From the NCBI GenBank assembly GCA_965658615.1, contig CBFHSX010000003.1:1-64000 (forward strand): a DNA stretch of 64,000 nucleotides, in the 5' to 3' direction. Position 1 is the stretch's first letter, and each line of letters starts with the position of its first letter. This DNA is from UBA8337 sp965658615. GTDB lineage: Bacteria; Pseudomonadota; Alphaproteobacteria; RS24. Below are positions 42,219 through 51,533 of this stretch, piece by piece. Below the pieces are notes generated by a model. It saw only the letters and a program-made list of their open reading frames with translations, was not told the DNA's origin and made no database searches. The position numbers and the translations under genes are program-made.

Positions 42219-43127
42219 TTAGAGGTTGAACACCCGCGCCGGTCGAATGGTCTCGCCATCGGCCTCACCCAGTGCCACGGGGCTGCCTTCGCAGGTCAGC
42301 AAAACCGGGCCCTTAATCGGGCTTTGCGGGGATATGGCTTGCCCCTGCTTAATGCGGGAGGCCGCGTCACTGCTTATGGCCAATGCCGGGATGTCGTCCA
42401 GCGCGGTCGCAAGCGGTAACAGGCAGGCATCCAGAGCCGCCAAATCGGGCGCACTATGGCCCAAATGGGTTAATTTTTCCAGCCCTAATGCATTTTTTTC
42501 GTCAAACGGCCCAACCCGTGTGCGGCGCAGATTGGCGACATGGGCTTTGCTGCCCAAATGCGCGCCAAGGTCACGAATAAGCGCGCGAATATATGTGCCT
42601 TTGCCGCAATCAACCTCGAGCACGGCGCGCTCGGCCGTGTCATGCGCGAGCAAGCGAATGGCATCAATGCGCACCGGCCGCGCCGCCAACTCAACGGTCT
42701 CGCCGGCCCGCGCCGCCGCATAGGCGCGCACGCCGTCTTTGCGAATGGCGGAAAATTGTGGCGGCACTTGCTCAATCAGGCCGGTAAAATGACTGAGCGC
42801 GGCTTTGATCGCCTGTGTAGCCGGGCGCATATCGCTGCTGGCAATCACCTCGCCCTGAATATCATCCGTATTGGTGGCGCTGCCAATCGCCATTTCGACG
42901 CGGTAAGATTTTGCCGCCTCTTGCATAAAAGCCACGGTTTTGGTCGCCTCGCCCAGCGCAATCGGCAGAATACCGGTGGCCAGCGGGTCGAGCGTGCCGG
43001 CATGACCGGCTTTTTGCGCATTGAATAAATAGCGGACCTTATTGACCGCGCCGGTCGAGCCCATTTCATAGGGCTTGTCGAGATTGACCCAGCCCGATAT
43101 GGCGCGGCCTTTTTTACGCCGCCCCAT
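42219..43127 (-). CDS. truB: tRNA pseudouridine(55) synthase
   Basis: A 302-residue enzyme. GWVNLDKPYEMGST and KAGHAGTLDPLATGILPIALGEATK contain the catalytic Asp; YRVEMAIGSATNTDDIQG and GTYIRALIRDLGAHLG follow. It modifies U55 of the T-loop. ATG 43127 lies two bases past the rbfA stop; an ATG overlapping rbfA at 43139 is the alternative. Confidence 0.95.
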   Translation of the reverse strand: MGRRKKGRAISGWVNLDKPYEMGSTGAVNKVRYLFNAQKAGHAGTLDPLATGILPIALGEATKTVAFMQEAAKSYRVEMAIGSATNTDDIQGEVIASSDMRPATQAIKAALSHFTGLIEQVPPQFSAIRKDGVRAYAAARAGETVELAARPVRIDAIRLLAHDTAERAVLEVDCGKGTYIRALIRDLGAHLGSKAHVANLRRTRVGPFDEKNALGLEKLTHLGHSAPDLAALDACLLPLATALDDIPALAISSDAASRIKQGQAISPQSPIKGPVLLTCEGSPVALGEADGETIRPARVFNL

Positions 43128-43128
43128 C

Positions 43129-43536
43129 TCAGCCCTCATCCGGTTCCGGCAGATCCGCCGTGACGCGCGGCGAAGCCAGCAATTCATCCATCGCCGCCGC
43201 TTCGTCAAAACTGTCATCGGCACGGAATTTGAAATCCGGCGTGTATTTCAAATGCATATCCGACAGGGCCAGTTTTTTCAGCCGCGGGACATCCTCGTTT
43301 AACAAATGCACGATTTTGTCGAGATGATCGCCGCCCAGCGGCATAATATAGGCGGTGGCGTGGCGCAAATCCGGGCTGATGCGCACTTCGGTGACGGTAA
43401 TATGCGCGCGGCGTAATATTTTCGGCTCGAAATCGACATTATGCAGCACATCGGAAAGCCGCTGGCGGATCATCTCACCGACCCGCAATTGCCTTTGGCT
43501 TGGCGGCCTGCCGGCTTGATTGGATTTATCTGCCAT
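43129..43536 (-). CDS. rbfA: 30S ribosome-binding factor A
   Basis: A 135-residue KH-fold assembly factor: RVGEMIRQRLSDVL, ITVTEVRISPDLRHATAYIMPLGG, and LKYTPDFKFRADDSFD. It helps 16S maturation, especially in the cold. It sits between infB (22 bp upstream) and truB in the classical nusA operon. The longer frame to 43596 overlaps infB and is not supported. Confidence 0.95.
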   Translation of the reverse strand: MADKSNQAGRPPSQRQLRVGEMIRQRLSDVLHNVDFEPKILRRAHITVTEVRISPDLRHATAYIMPLGGDHLDKIVHLLNEDVPRLKKLALSDMHLKYTPDFKFRADDSFDEAAAMDELLASPRVTADLPEPDEG

Positions 43537-43558
43537 CGGTTTAACCCCGGCGGTGGCC

Positions 43559-46114
43559 CTAGCTATCCAGCGTGCGGGCCACTTCCTCGACTTCATAGCA
43601 TTCGATCACATCGCGCGGCTGCAAATCATTATAATTTTCAAACGCCATGCCGCATTCTTGACCCGATTGCACTTCTTTGACTTCGTCTTTGAAGCGCCGC
43701 AGCGAGGATAGCTCGCCCTCGTGAATGACAATATCGTCGCGAATGAGACGCACTTTGGCCCCGCGCCGCACCAGACCATTGCCGACCAGACAACCGGCAG
43801 CGCGATCGCCTTTGCCGACTTTGAAGGTCTCCAGAACTTCCGCCGTGCCAAGCGCGGTTTCGCGCAAATCGGGTGACAGCAGACCGGCCATGGCGGCTTT
43901 CAAATCATCAACCAAATCATAAATCACATTGTAATAGCGAATTTCGACGCCCTCCGCCTCGGCGGCATTGCGAGCTTGGCCATTGGCGCGTGTGTTAAAG
44001 CCGAAGATCAACGCCCGTGAGGCGGCGGCCAGTGTCACATCGCTTTCGGTGATACCGCCAACGCCGGTATGCACGACGCGCGCCGTTACCTCATCCGTGC
44101 TGAGTTTTTCGGCCGCTTGCGCAATCGCCTCGACCGAGCCCTGCACATCGCCTTTGACGACAATGGCGATCTCGGCGCGCTCAGCATTTTGCAATTGCGA
44201 CATCATCTGATCGAGTGACGCGGCGCGCGGGCCGGTTTGGCTGGCTTGCTCGCGGGCTTTGCGCGCACGATATTCAGCCACTTCGCGGGCGCTGGCTTCG
44301 TTCTCCACTACGGTGAACATCTCGCCCGCTCCCGGTGCGCCGCCGGCGCCCAGCACTTCGACCGGTGTTGCCGGTCCGGCAATTTTGACCTGTTGGCCCT
44401 TATCGTCAACCAAAGCCCGCACACGGCCGGATTCCTGACCGACGACAAAAATATCGCCGACCGACAGCGTGCCGCGTTGCACCAGAACCGTGGCAACCGC
44501 GCCGCGGCCTTTATCCAGCTTGGCTTCGATTACAATGCCCTCAGCCCCGCGTTCGGCATTGGCTTTCAATTCCATCAACTCGGCTTGCAGGATAATCGCT
44601 TCCAGCAGATCATCGAGACCGGCACCGGTTTGCGCCGAAACCTCGATCATTTGCGTATCGCCGCCCATATCCTCAGAAATAATCTCGTGCTGCAACAGGT
44701 CATTTTTCACCCGTGTCGCATCGGCTTCCGGCTTGTCCATCTTATTGATTGCGACAATCATCGGCGCTTCGGCCGCTTTCGCGTGATTGATGGCTTCAAC
44801 GGTTTGCGGCATCACGCCGTCATCACCGGCCACCACCAAAATGACAATATCGGTCACTTTCGCACCGCGCGCGCGCATGGCCGTAAAGGCCGCGTGACCC
44901 GGCGTATCGATAAAGGTCACGGTTTCGCCCGAGGCGGTTTGCGTTTGATAGGCACCAATATGCTGGGTAATGCCGCCGGCTTCGCCATCGGCAACGCGCG
45001 CTTGGCGTAACGCATCCAGCAGCGAGGTTTTACCGTGGTCGACATGGCCCATCACGGTCACGACCGGCGGACGACCGGTTTTGTCGGCATCATCATCATC
45101 AGCAGTGACAATGGCATCCTCAACATCGCTTTCCGAAACGCGCTTGACGCTATGGCCCAAATCTTCGGCAACGATTTGCGCCGTATCGGCGTCGATCACA
45201 TCGTTGATTTTCGCCATAATGCCTTGACCCATCAGCACTTTAATGACGTCAACGGCGCGCTCTGCCATGCGATTGGCCAGCTCTTGAATGGTGATGGTGT
45301 CCGGTAATTGCACGGTACGGGCGACTTTTTCACCGCCATCAATACCGGTGGCCTGACGCTTTTCGCGCTCGCGGCGACGGCGCATGGAGGCCAAGGAGCG
45401 CACCCGCTCTTCATCATTCAGAGCGTCATTAATGGTCAATTTGCCGGCGCGGCGACGGCGCTCGCCGGCGCGTTTATCGGCTTGCGGGCGGCGTTTTTCT
45501 TCGGCGCGCTTTTTGTCATCCTCAGCGCGGCGCGGCGTAGCCGCTTTTGGTGCGCTGGCCGGTGAGGCGGCAGCGACGTCTTCGACCGCGCCACCTTCGG
45601 CTTTGTTGATTTCGCGTTTTTTCGCATCAGCGCGACGTTTGGCTTCTTCCTCGGCCTCTTTGGCTGCGCGTTCTTCCGCGCGGCGGGCATCCTCAGCCGC
45701 ACGGCGCTTGGCTTCTTCTTCCGCCTGTTTGGCTTCTTCGACCGCACGCAATTTGGCTTCAGCCACCGCGGCAAGACGTTTTTCCTGTTCGGCTTTTGAC
45801 AGACCGGCCGGCATAGCAGCTTCCGGCTGCGGCGCGGCTTGCGGTCTCGCAGCAGCTTGACGCGATGCCGGTGTGTCGGCTTGCGGTGCGGCTTCGGGCG
45901 CGGCGGCCTCTTCTTGGCCGGGCATGCCCTGTCCCGATGTAAGTGTGCGCTTGCGGCGCTTTTCAACCAATACGGCTTTCGAACGGCCATGCGAGAAGCT
46001 TTGGCGCACTTGGCCGCTTTCCACCGTGCGCTTTAAAGACAGCGTTTTGCCGCGCTTGCCTTCTTCGCCAGCGCCTTCATTTTGGCCATTATCGCCTGTC
46101 TCTGCATCGCTCAT
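43559..46114 (-). CDS. infB: Translation initiation factor IF-2
   Basis: An 851-residue GTPase. The N-terminal third is a low-complexity Lys/Glu/Ala-rich helical region (residues 100-240), followed by the IF-2 N domain. The G domain has GHVDHGKTSLLDALR, DTPGHAAFTAMRARG and NKMDKPEADATR; C-terminal domains II-IV bind fMet-tRNA. It starts inside the upstream ylxR-like gene by a four-base overlap. Confidence 0.97.
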   Translation of the reverse strand: MSDAETGDNGQNEGAGEEGKRGKTLSLKRTVESGQVRQSFSHGRSKAVLVEKRRKRTLTSGQGMPGQEEAAAPEAAPQADTPASRQAAARPQAAPQPEAAMPAGLSKAEQEKRLAAVAEAKLRAVEEAKQAEEEAKRRAAEDARRAEERAAKEAEEEAKRRADAKKREINKAEGGAVEDVAAASPASAPKAATPRRAEDDKKRAEEKRRPQADKRAGERRRRAGKLTINDALNDEERVRSLASMRRRREREKRQATGIDGGEKVARTVQLPDTITIQELANRMAERAVDVIKVLMGQGIMAKINDVIDADTAQIVAEDLGHSVKRVSESDVEDAIVTADDDDADKTGRPPVVTVMGHVDHGKTSLLDALRQARVADGEAGGITQHIGAYQTQTASGETVTFIDTPGHAAFTAMRARGAKVTDIVILVVAGDDGVMPQTVEAINHAKAAEAPMIVAINKMDKPEADATRVKNDLLQHEIISEDMGGDTQMIEVSAQTGAGLDDLLEAIILQAELMELKANAERGAEGIVIEAKLDKGRGAVATVLVQRGTLSVGDIFVVGQESGRVRALVDDKGQQVKIAGPATPVEVLGAGGAPGAGEMFTVVENEASAREVAEYRARKAREQASQTGPRAASLDQMMSQLQNAERAEIAIVVKGDVQGSVEAIAQAAEKLSTDEVTARVVHTGVGGITESDVTLAAASRALIFGFNTRANGQARNAAEAEGVEIRYYNVIYDLVDDLKAAMAGLLSPDLRETALGTAEVLETFKVGKGDRAAGCLVGNGLVRRGAKVRLIRDDIVIHEGELSSLRRFKDEVKEVQSGQECGMAFENYNDLQPRDVIECYEVEEVARTLDS

Positions 46115-46683
46115 GCGTCTTCACTCCTATCCATACCGTCCGGACTGCTCAAAAAAGCCGCCAAACGCTGCGCTTCACTTACTATCTGCGCGGCCCAACC
46201 GGCATTGGTTGCCCCTGCATGTATCACATTTGCACGGCCAAAGGCCATGCCCAATTCATCGCTGGTCAAAATATCGACAATCGCCACATTATGACGCGCC
46301 GCCTTATGAGCCAGCTTCTTACGTCCGTCTTGGGCCCCATCGGCGGCAGCCAGCAATACAAAAAGCTCGCCGCGCATCAAAGCCGCTTCAACCTTGGCAA
46401 AACCGGCGACAATACTGCCCGCTTTCTTGGCCAGACCCAAAAGCCCGTGCAGGCGTTGGCGCAAAAGCCGCTCGACCAGTTCCGGCAGGGCAGGTGGGGT
46501 TTTGTCACGCGCCGCCAATTGCGCGACGGTATCGCGGCGGGTTTCGACCCATAGTGCCGTGCCCGGCAATTTGCCGGCCAAATCGGGCGTCAGCACACCA
46601 TCAGGCGCACGGACAAAGCGCAGCATTTGCGCTTCCTCTGCCGTGCGGCCTGATATGTGGCAAATATGCTGCATGACGCCCAC
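46111..46683 (-). CDS. YlxR-domain / L7Ae-like RNA-binding protein
   Basis: A 190-residue fused protein. The N-terminal YlxR-type domain (residues 1-75) has HICHISGRTAEEAQMLRFVRAPDGVLTPDLAGKLPGTALWV, with only one of the family's usual paired Cys positions. The C-terminal L7Ae/L30e-like domain (80-180) has GLLGLAKKAGSIVAGFAKVEAALMRG. Likely a translation/ribosome-associated factor in the nusA operon. It starts at GTG 46683; ATG 46674 is an alternative. Confidence 0.85.
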   Translation of the reverse strand: MGVMQHICHISGRTAEEAQMLRFVRAPDGVLTPDLAGKLPGTALWVETRRDTVAQLAARDKTPPALPELVERLLRQRLHGLLGLAKKAGSIVAGFAKVEAALMRGELFVLLAAADGAQDGRKKLAHKAARHNVAIVDILTSDELGMAFGRANVIHAGATNAGWAAQIVSEAQRLAAFLSSPDGMDRSEDA

Positions 46684-46689
46684 ATGACC

Positions 46690-48351
46690 TTAACCGTCAA
46701 CCGACGGGGCTGCGGCTTCAGCTTCAGATTCGGCAGCGGCGGCAGCGGCCGCTTCGGCAGCCGCTTCAGCTTCAGCGGCGCGTTGTGCGTCCAACTCTTC
46801 CTGCGTAATCCATCCAGCGGCAACACGCGCCGCCATGATGAGGTTTTCCGCCTCATCAGCCGATACGTCAAAGCCGTCCAAAACACCCTCTTGGCGCACA
46901 CGGCGGCGTTCAACCGTCTCGAACCAGCCGGTCAAATCATCTGTCACACAACCGGCGAAATCCTCCAGCGATTTAATGTCGTTTTCGCCAAACCGCACCA
47001 GCATGGCCGGTGTGATGCCGTCCAAAGCGGCGAGGTCGTCAGCGACGCCCATTTCTTTGCGCTGCGCGTCAAGCTTTTCATTTTCACGATCCAAATAGTC
47101 GCGCGCACGGTTTTGAATTTCTTCCGCCGTATCGTCGTCAAAGCCCTCAATATAAGTGATCTCCTCAAGCGGCACAAAGGCCACTTCTTCGACCGTGGCA
47201 AAGCCCTCAGAAGCCAGCAATTGCGCGATCATCTCATCGACATCCAGCGCCGTCATGAACAAGCTCGTGCGCTCGGCAAACTCGGCCTGACGGCGTTCGC
47301 TTTCCTGCGCCTCGGTCATAATGTCAATATCCCAGCCGGTCAGCTGCGAGGCGAGGCGGACATTTTGCCCGCGGCGGCCAATGGCGAGGCTCAATTGCTC
47401 GTCCGGCACCACCACTTCAATGCGCTGCACATCCTCGTCCAGCACCACTTTGGTCACCTCGGCCGGAGCCAGCGCATTAACGATGAAAGCCGCCGGGTCG
47501 GGTGACCACGGAATAATATCAACTTTTTCGCCCTGCAATTCATTGACCACAGCCTGCACGCGACTGCCGCGCATACCGACACAGGCACCGACCGGATCAA
47601 TGCCCGGATCATTGGAGATGACGCCGATTTTGGCGCGCGAGCCCGGGTCACGGGCCACGGCGCGCACTTCGATGACGCCGTCATAAATTTCCGGCACTTC
47701 CTGCATGAAAAGTTTTGCCATAAAGGCCGGGTCGGTGCGCGACAAGATAACTTGCGGGCCGCGCTGTTCGCGACGCACATTTTGAATATAGGCGCGAATG
47801 CGATCGCCGGCGCGGAACACTTCGCGCGGGATCAGATTATCGCGGCGCACCACAGCTTCCGAACGGCCCAAATCGAGCACGACATTGCCATATTCGACAC
47901 GCTTGACGAGACCGTTAATCACCTCGCCGACGCGGTCTTTAAACTCTTCATATTGACGCTCGCGCTCGGCTTCGCGCACGCGCTGCACAATCACCTGCTT
48001 GGCGGCTTGCGTGGCGATACGACCAAATTCCACCGGCGGCAATTCATCAATAATTTCGTCACCCAATTGCGCTTCCGGGTTTTCGCGCTGCGCGATGGGC
48101 AGGGAAATTTCCAAATCGTCATTTTCGACCATCTCAACCACGGTCACGACGCGCAGCAATTTGGTCTCGCCAGTCTTCGGATCAATATCGACGCGAATGT
48201 CATTTTCTTGACCATAACGCGCTTTCGCCGCTTTTTGGATCGCATCGGCCATGGCCGAGAGGACAATCTCCACCTCAATGCCTTTTTCGCGCGCCACCGC
48301 ATCGGCGATTTGCAAAAGTTCCAGCTTATTTGCACTAATTCCGGTTGCCAT
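46690..48351 (-). CDS. nusA: Transcription termination/antitermination protein NusA
   Basis: A 553-residue factor with N-terminal RNAP-binding domain, S1 domain (GLVKRVEYGNVVLDLGRSEAVVRRDNLIPREVFRAGDRI), KH1/KH2 (DPVGACVGMRGSRVQAVVNEL; LAIGRRGQNVRLASQLTGWDID) and two C-terminal acidic repeats plus a helix-hairpin-helix-like region. The last 40 residues are an Ala/Glu-rich tail. It modulates pausing, termination and antitermination. Confidence 0.96.
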   Translation of the reverse strand: MATGISANKLELLQIADAVAREKGIEVEIVLSAMADAIQKAAKARYGQENDIRVDIDPKTGETKLLRVVTVVEMVENDDLEISLPIAQRENPEAQLGDEIIDELPPVEFGRIATQAAKQVIVQRVREAERERQYEEFKDRVGEVINGLVKRVEYGNVVLDLGRSEAVVRRDNLIPREVFRAGDRIRAYIQNVRREQRGPQVILSRTDPAFMAKLFMQEVPEIYDGVIEVRAVARDPGSRAKIGVISNDPGIDPVGACVGMRGSRVQAVVNELQGEKVDIIPWSPDPAAFIVNALAPAEVTKVVLDEDVQRIEVVVPDEQLSLAIGRRGQNVRLASQLTGWDIDIMTEAQESERRQAEFAERTSLFMTALDVDEMIAQLLASEGFATVEEVAFVPLEEITYIEGFDDDTAEEIQNRARDYLDRENEKLDAQRKEMGVADDLAALDGITPAMLVRFGENDIKSLEDFAGCVTDDLTGWFETVERRRVRQEGVLDGFDVSADEAENLIMAARVAAGWITQEELDAQRAAEAEAAAEAAAAAAAESEAEAAAPSVDG

Positions 48352-48394
48352 TTTTCTCTCCTAAAAGACGAAAGCCTTGCCGCTTTCGTTAATC

Positions 48395-48964
48395 CTATTT
48401 TCCTTTGGCGGCGCGCAGGCTCTGCGTCAGCGCCGTATCATCAGGCACTAAACGCGCCTCGGCAATATTGCCGATCTCAAATCCCAATATCTGCGGTTCG
48501 TCAAACCCGTCCAAGGCCACCTGCAACAGCGCCTCGCCATCTGCAAAACCCTGCACCAGACCGCGGAAACGGCGCTGGCCGTCAACCCCCTCGCGCAAGC
48601 CAAGCTTGGCTTCATGGCCGGCCCAACGTTCAAAATCGACCGGTCTTGTCAGCGGCCGCGCCACGCCGGGCGAGGAGACCTCCAGCGCATAAGCACCGGC
48701 AATCGGGTTTTCGACATCCATCATATCCGACACGGCGTGACTAATGGCTTCGCATTCTTCAATCCGCAAGCCTGCTTCTTTGTTTTCGGCCATGATTTGC
48801 AGCACCATTTTGCCGTCATCGCCAGTCATGCGAATACGCAGCAGCGAAAAGCCGAGGCTATCGACCAAGGGCGCCACCAAATCCAGCATCGGGCGCGCCG
48901 GACCGGGCGCAACCAAATGCGCGCAATCGGCAAAAGCCGTTTCGTGATGTGTGTCTTGCGACAT
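48395..48964 (-). CDS. rimP: Ribosome maturation factor RimP
   Basis: A 189-residue protein: LVDSLGFSLLRIRMTGDDGKMVLQIM, CEAISHAVSDMMDVENPIAGAYALEVSSPGVARPLTRPVDFERW is the RimP signature. It aids 30S assembly. It is the first gene of the rimP-nusA-ylxR-infB-rbfA-truB-rpsO operon. ATG 48964 is preceded by GGAG at a good distance; the frame to 49033 is not needed. Confidence 0.94.
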   Translation of the reverse strand: MSQDTHHETAFADCAHLVAPGPARPMLDLVAPLVDSLGFSLLRIRMTGDDGKMVLQIMAENKEAGLRIEECEAISHAVSDMMDVENPIAGAYALEVSSPGVARPLTRPVDFERWAGHEAKLGLREGVDGQRRFRGLVQGFADGEALLQVALDGFDEPQILGFEIGNIAEARLVPDDTALTQSLRAAKGK

Positions 48965-49062
48965 GTCCACTCCAATCGCCGCTTGCATGCGTTTCGGGCA
49001 TGAAAAAAAGCGGGTCCGTTTCCGGCGCCCCACTTTACAAAAAAGCAGCTTTATTGGCCTGC

Positions 49063-49090
49063 ACTATAGCGATTTTGGCGCGACTGGCAA
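49063..49090 (-). promoter_or_regulatory. Predicted promoter of the rimP-nusA-infB operon
   Basis: On the minus strand TTGCCA, 16-base spacer, TATAGT, about 100 bp upstream of rimP. It begins close to the trmB stop codon. Confidence 0.55.
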
Positions 49091-49098
49091 GGGCTCAA

Positions 49099-49827
49099 TT
49101 ACAGCCTGCCGGGCTCCGACCTGGCGCGTCGGATAAAGCGCAAATAGCCGGGCACGCGACCGGCTTTGACGGCTTTCGTCTCATAGCGTGTGCCGGGCCA
49201 ACCGGCGGGCGGGTTTTGCCAATCCGTCACCATTTGCGCCTGCCATTCAAAGCCGCCATGCGCCTTGATATGCATCAGCGTCCAATCGAGATAATCGGCA
49301 ATATCGCTGGCCACCAAAAACCCGGCCCCCGGCTTCAGCACACGGAACAGCTGGTCGAGATTTTCAGGGCTGATGAAGCGGCGCTTATTGTGCCGTTTTT
49401 TCGGCCATGGGTCGGGGTAAAGAAGATAGGCCTGATCGAGGCAGCTATCGGGCAGGGCGGCCAATACATCGCGCGCATCATCATTATGCACGGCGACATT
49501 GGTGAGATTATTTTCCGCGATCTCAATCAACAATTTGGCGACGCCATTGAGAAACGGTTCGCAGCCGATAAAGCCGGTGCCCGGTTCGGCTTTGGCGCGC
49601 GCCGCCAAATGCTCGCCGCCGCCAAAACCCACTTCTAAGGTATATTTTTCATGAGGCGCGGCAAACCAATCCGCCGGCGCGGCGGCGGTCTCAAAATCCG
49701 GTTGCAGCTTTGGCAATAAATCATCGACCAGCTTTTGCTGGCGCGGGTGCAATTTATGGCCCTGGCGGCGACCATAAATAATGCGCTTATTGCGCCGCAT
49801 CTCCCCGGCTTCGGGCTTGTCAGGCAT
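49099..49827 (-). CDS. trmB: tRNA (guanine-N7-)-methyltransferase
   Basis: A 242-residue SAM enzyme that forms m7G46. LEVGFGGGEHLAARA is motif I, GCEPFLNGVAKLL follows, and LLYPDPWPKKRHNKRRFI is the family's hallmark tRNA-binding/catalytic stretch. It is five bases downstream of metK, which supplies its cofactor, and probably co-transcribed with it. Confidence 0.95.
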   Translation of the reverse strand: MPDKPEAGEMRRNKRIIYGRRQGHKLHPRQQKLVDDLLPKLQPDFETAAAPADWFAAPHEKYTLEVGFGGGEHLAARAKAEPGTGFIGCEPFLNGVAKLLIEIAENNLTNVAVHNDDARDVLAALPDSCLDQAYLLYPDPWPKKRHNKRRFISPENLDQLFRVLKPGAGFLVASDIADYLDWTLMHIKAHGGFEWQAQMVTDWQNPPAGWPGTRYETKAVKAGRVPGYLRFIRRARSEPGRL

Positions 49828-49832
49828 GGAAA

Positions 49833-51002
49833 TTAAAGCGCCGCCTTAATGGCTTCGGCCAAATCCGTGCGCTCCCATGAAAAGCCGCCATCGGCTTCCG
49901 GCGCGCGGCCGAAATGGCCATAGGCCGCCGTGCGCGCATAAATCGGCTTATTCAGACCCAAATGCTCGCGTATCCCGCGCGGGCTCAAATCCATCACTTG
50001 CGCCAGCGCCTGTTCCAGCGCCGCAGCATCGGCTTCGCCCGTGCCATGCGTGTCGACATAAATCGACAAGGGCTGCGACACGCCAATGGCATAGGATAGC
50101 TGGATGGTGCAACGCTCGGCCAGACCGGCGGCAACGACATTTTTTGCCAAATAGCGCGAGGCGTAAGCGGCTGAACGGTCAACCTTGGTCGGGTCTTTGC
50201 CGGAAAACGCACCGCCACCATGCGGCGCTGCGCCACCATATGTATCGACAATGATTTTGCGACCGGTCAGACCGGCATCGCCATCCGGGCCCCCAATGAC
50301 AAATGTGCCGGTCGGATTGACGTAAAATTTTTCTTCCGGGCACATCCAGCCATCCGGCAGGACACCCTCAACAAACGGGCGCACCATTTCGCGCACATCG
50401 TCTTGGCTCAAGCCTTCAGCGTGCTGGGTCGAGACGACGACAGAAGTGGCGCCGACGGGCTTGCCGTTTTCATAGGCCAGCGTGACTTGGCTTTTGCTGT
50501 CCGGGGCAAAGCCTTCAACCGCGCCGGATTTACGCGCCGCGGCCATATCAGCCAGAATTTTATGCGAAAAGGCGATCGGTGCCGGCATAAGCTCCGGCGT
50601 CTCGCGGCACGCATAGCCGAACATAATGCCTTGGTCGCCCGCACCCTCGTCTTTATTGCCGCCATCGGCATCAACGCCTTGCGCAATATGCGCCGATTGC
50701 GCGTGCACGCGCACCTGTACTTCGGCATTTTGCCAATGGAACCCGTCTTGCTCATAACCGATATCCTTGACCGCCTCGCGGGCAATGGCTTCCATTTCTT
50801 CGGGCGATACCAGCCCCTCGGGACGCACTTCACCGGCCATGACAATGAGATTGGTCGTTGTCAGCGTTTCCACCGCGACCCGCGCATCGGCTTGGCGGGC
50901 CAAAAACGCATCCAGAATAGAATCCGAAATGCGGTCGCAAACCTTATCCGGGTGGCCTTCAGAAACGGATTCGGAGGTGAACTCATAGGTGGCACGGGTC
51001 AT
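49833..51002 (-). CDS. metK: S-adenosylmethionine synthetase
   Basis: A 389-residue enzyme making SAM from Met and ATP. It has ESVSEGHPDKVCDRISDSILDA, the GAGDQGIMFGYA hexapeptide motif and the GGGAFSGKDPTKVDRSAAYA P-loop-like motif. Its short upstream region contains a perfect dyad, and the next gene upstream encodes an XRE regulator, as in many alphaproteobacteria. Confidence 0.97.
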   Translation of the reverse strand: MTRATYEFTSESVSEGHPDKVCDRISDSILDAFLARQADARVAVETLTTTNLIVMAGEVRPEGLVSPEEMEAIAREAVKDIGYEQDGFHWQNAEVQVRVHAQSAHIAQGVDADGGNKDEGAGDQGIMFGYACRETPELMPAPIAFSHKILADMAAARKSGAVEGFAPDSKSQVTLAYENGKPVGATSVVVSTQHAEGLSQDDVREMVRPFVEGVLPDGWMCPEEKFYVNPTGTFVIGGPDGDAGLTGRKIIVDTYGGAAPHGGGAFSGKDPTKVDRSAAYASRYLAKNVVAAGLAERCTIQLSYAIGVSQPLSIYVDTHGTGEADAAALEQALAQVMDLSPRGIREHLGLNKPIYARTAAYGHFGRAPEADGGFSWERTDLAEAIKAAL

Positions 51003-51019
51003 GATATATTCCTCATATA

Positions 51020-51043
51020 AAGATTGCTTTATGTCGCAATCTT
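51020..51043. promoter_or_regulatory. Perfect dyad in the metK promoter region
   Basis: Arms AAGATTGC and GCAATCTT are separated by eight bases, centred about 30 bp upstream of the metK ATG. On the minus strand a TTGACG hexamer (51053-51058) lies upstream, so the dyad would cover the -10 region. It may be an operator or a leader hairpin. Confidence 0.5.
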
Positions 51044-51071
51044 AACCGCCGTCGTCAAGTCCGGAAATTGA

Positions 51072-51491
51072 CTATTTTTCATCCACCGCCATTTTGGCAA
51101 TACCATTGACCATGGCCAATAATTGCCGCCGCATATCGTCATCCTCAATGCGCAAGAAAGCCTGATTGAGCTCCACCCCCTCGCCGGAGCTGACGAAATC
51201 GAGAAACGGCGTCACCGCCGTTTCCTCCTGCATGCCATCGAGACTGATACCACGATCGGGATTATCCAGCCCGTCATAGAAATAAGAGACAGGTACGCGC
51301 AGCGCAATTGCCAGCTCCAAAAGACGCCCGGCCGAAACGCGGTTGGTGCCTTTTTCATATTTCTGGATTTGCTGGAAGGTGACGCCGAGGCGGGCCGAGA
51401 GTTTCTCTTGGCTCATATTGAGCATGAGCCGCCGCATACGCACCCGCGCGCCAATATAGCTGTCAATAGAATGGTGTTTCGTTCTGGGCAT
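51072..51491 (-). CDS. XRE-family transcriptional regulator
   Basis: A 139-residue cro/cI-type regulator with an N-terminal helix-turn-helix (RMRRLMLNMSQEKLSARLGVTFQQIQKYEKGTNRVSAGRLLELA, residues 15-60) and a C-terminal region without recognised ligand domain. It lies between lnt and metK, 69 bp upstream of metK, and is a candidate to bind the dyad there. Confidence 0.9.
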   Translation of the reverse strand: MPRTKHHSIDSYIGARVRMRRLMLNMSQEKLSARLGVTFQQIQKYEKGTNRVSAGRLLELAIALRVPVSYFYDGLDNPDRGISLDGMQEETAVTPFLDFVSSGEGVELNQAFLRIEDDDMRRQLLAMVNGIAKMAVDEK

Positions 51492-51533
51492 ATCGTCGTC
51501 CGTTGTTTTTATTGTCGACGAAAAAATAATGCC

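Noticed and set aside
45873..46676. 267-codon plus-strand ORF
   Set aside because: Antisense to infB and the ylxR-like gene; Pro/Arg/Ser-rich composition typical of shadow frames.
51003..51060. SAM-II or SAM/SAH riboswitch before metK
   Set aside because: The leader is too short and the hairpin loop lacks complementarity to the ribosome-binding site expected of the SAM/SAH pseudoknot.
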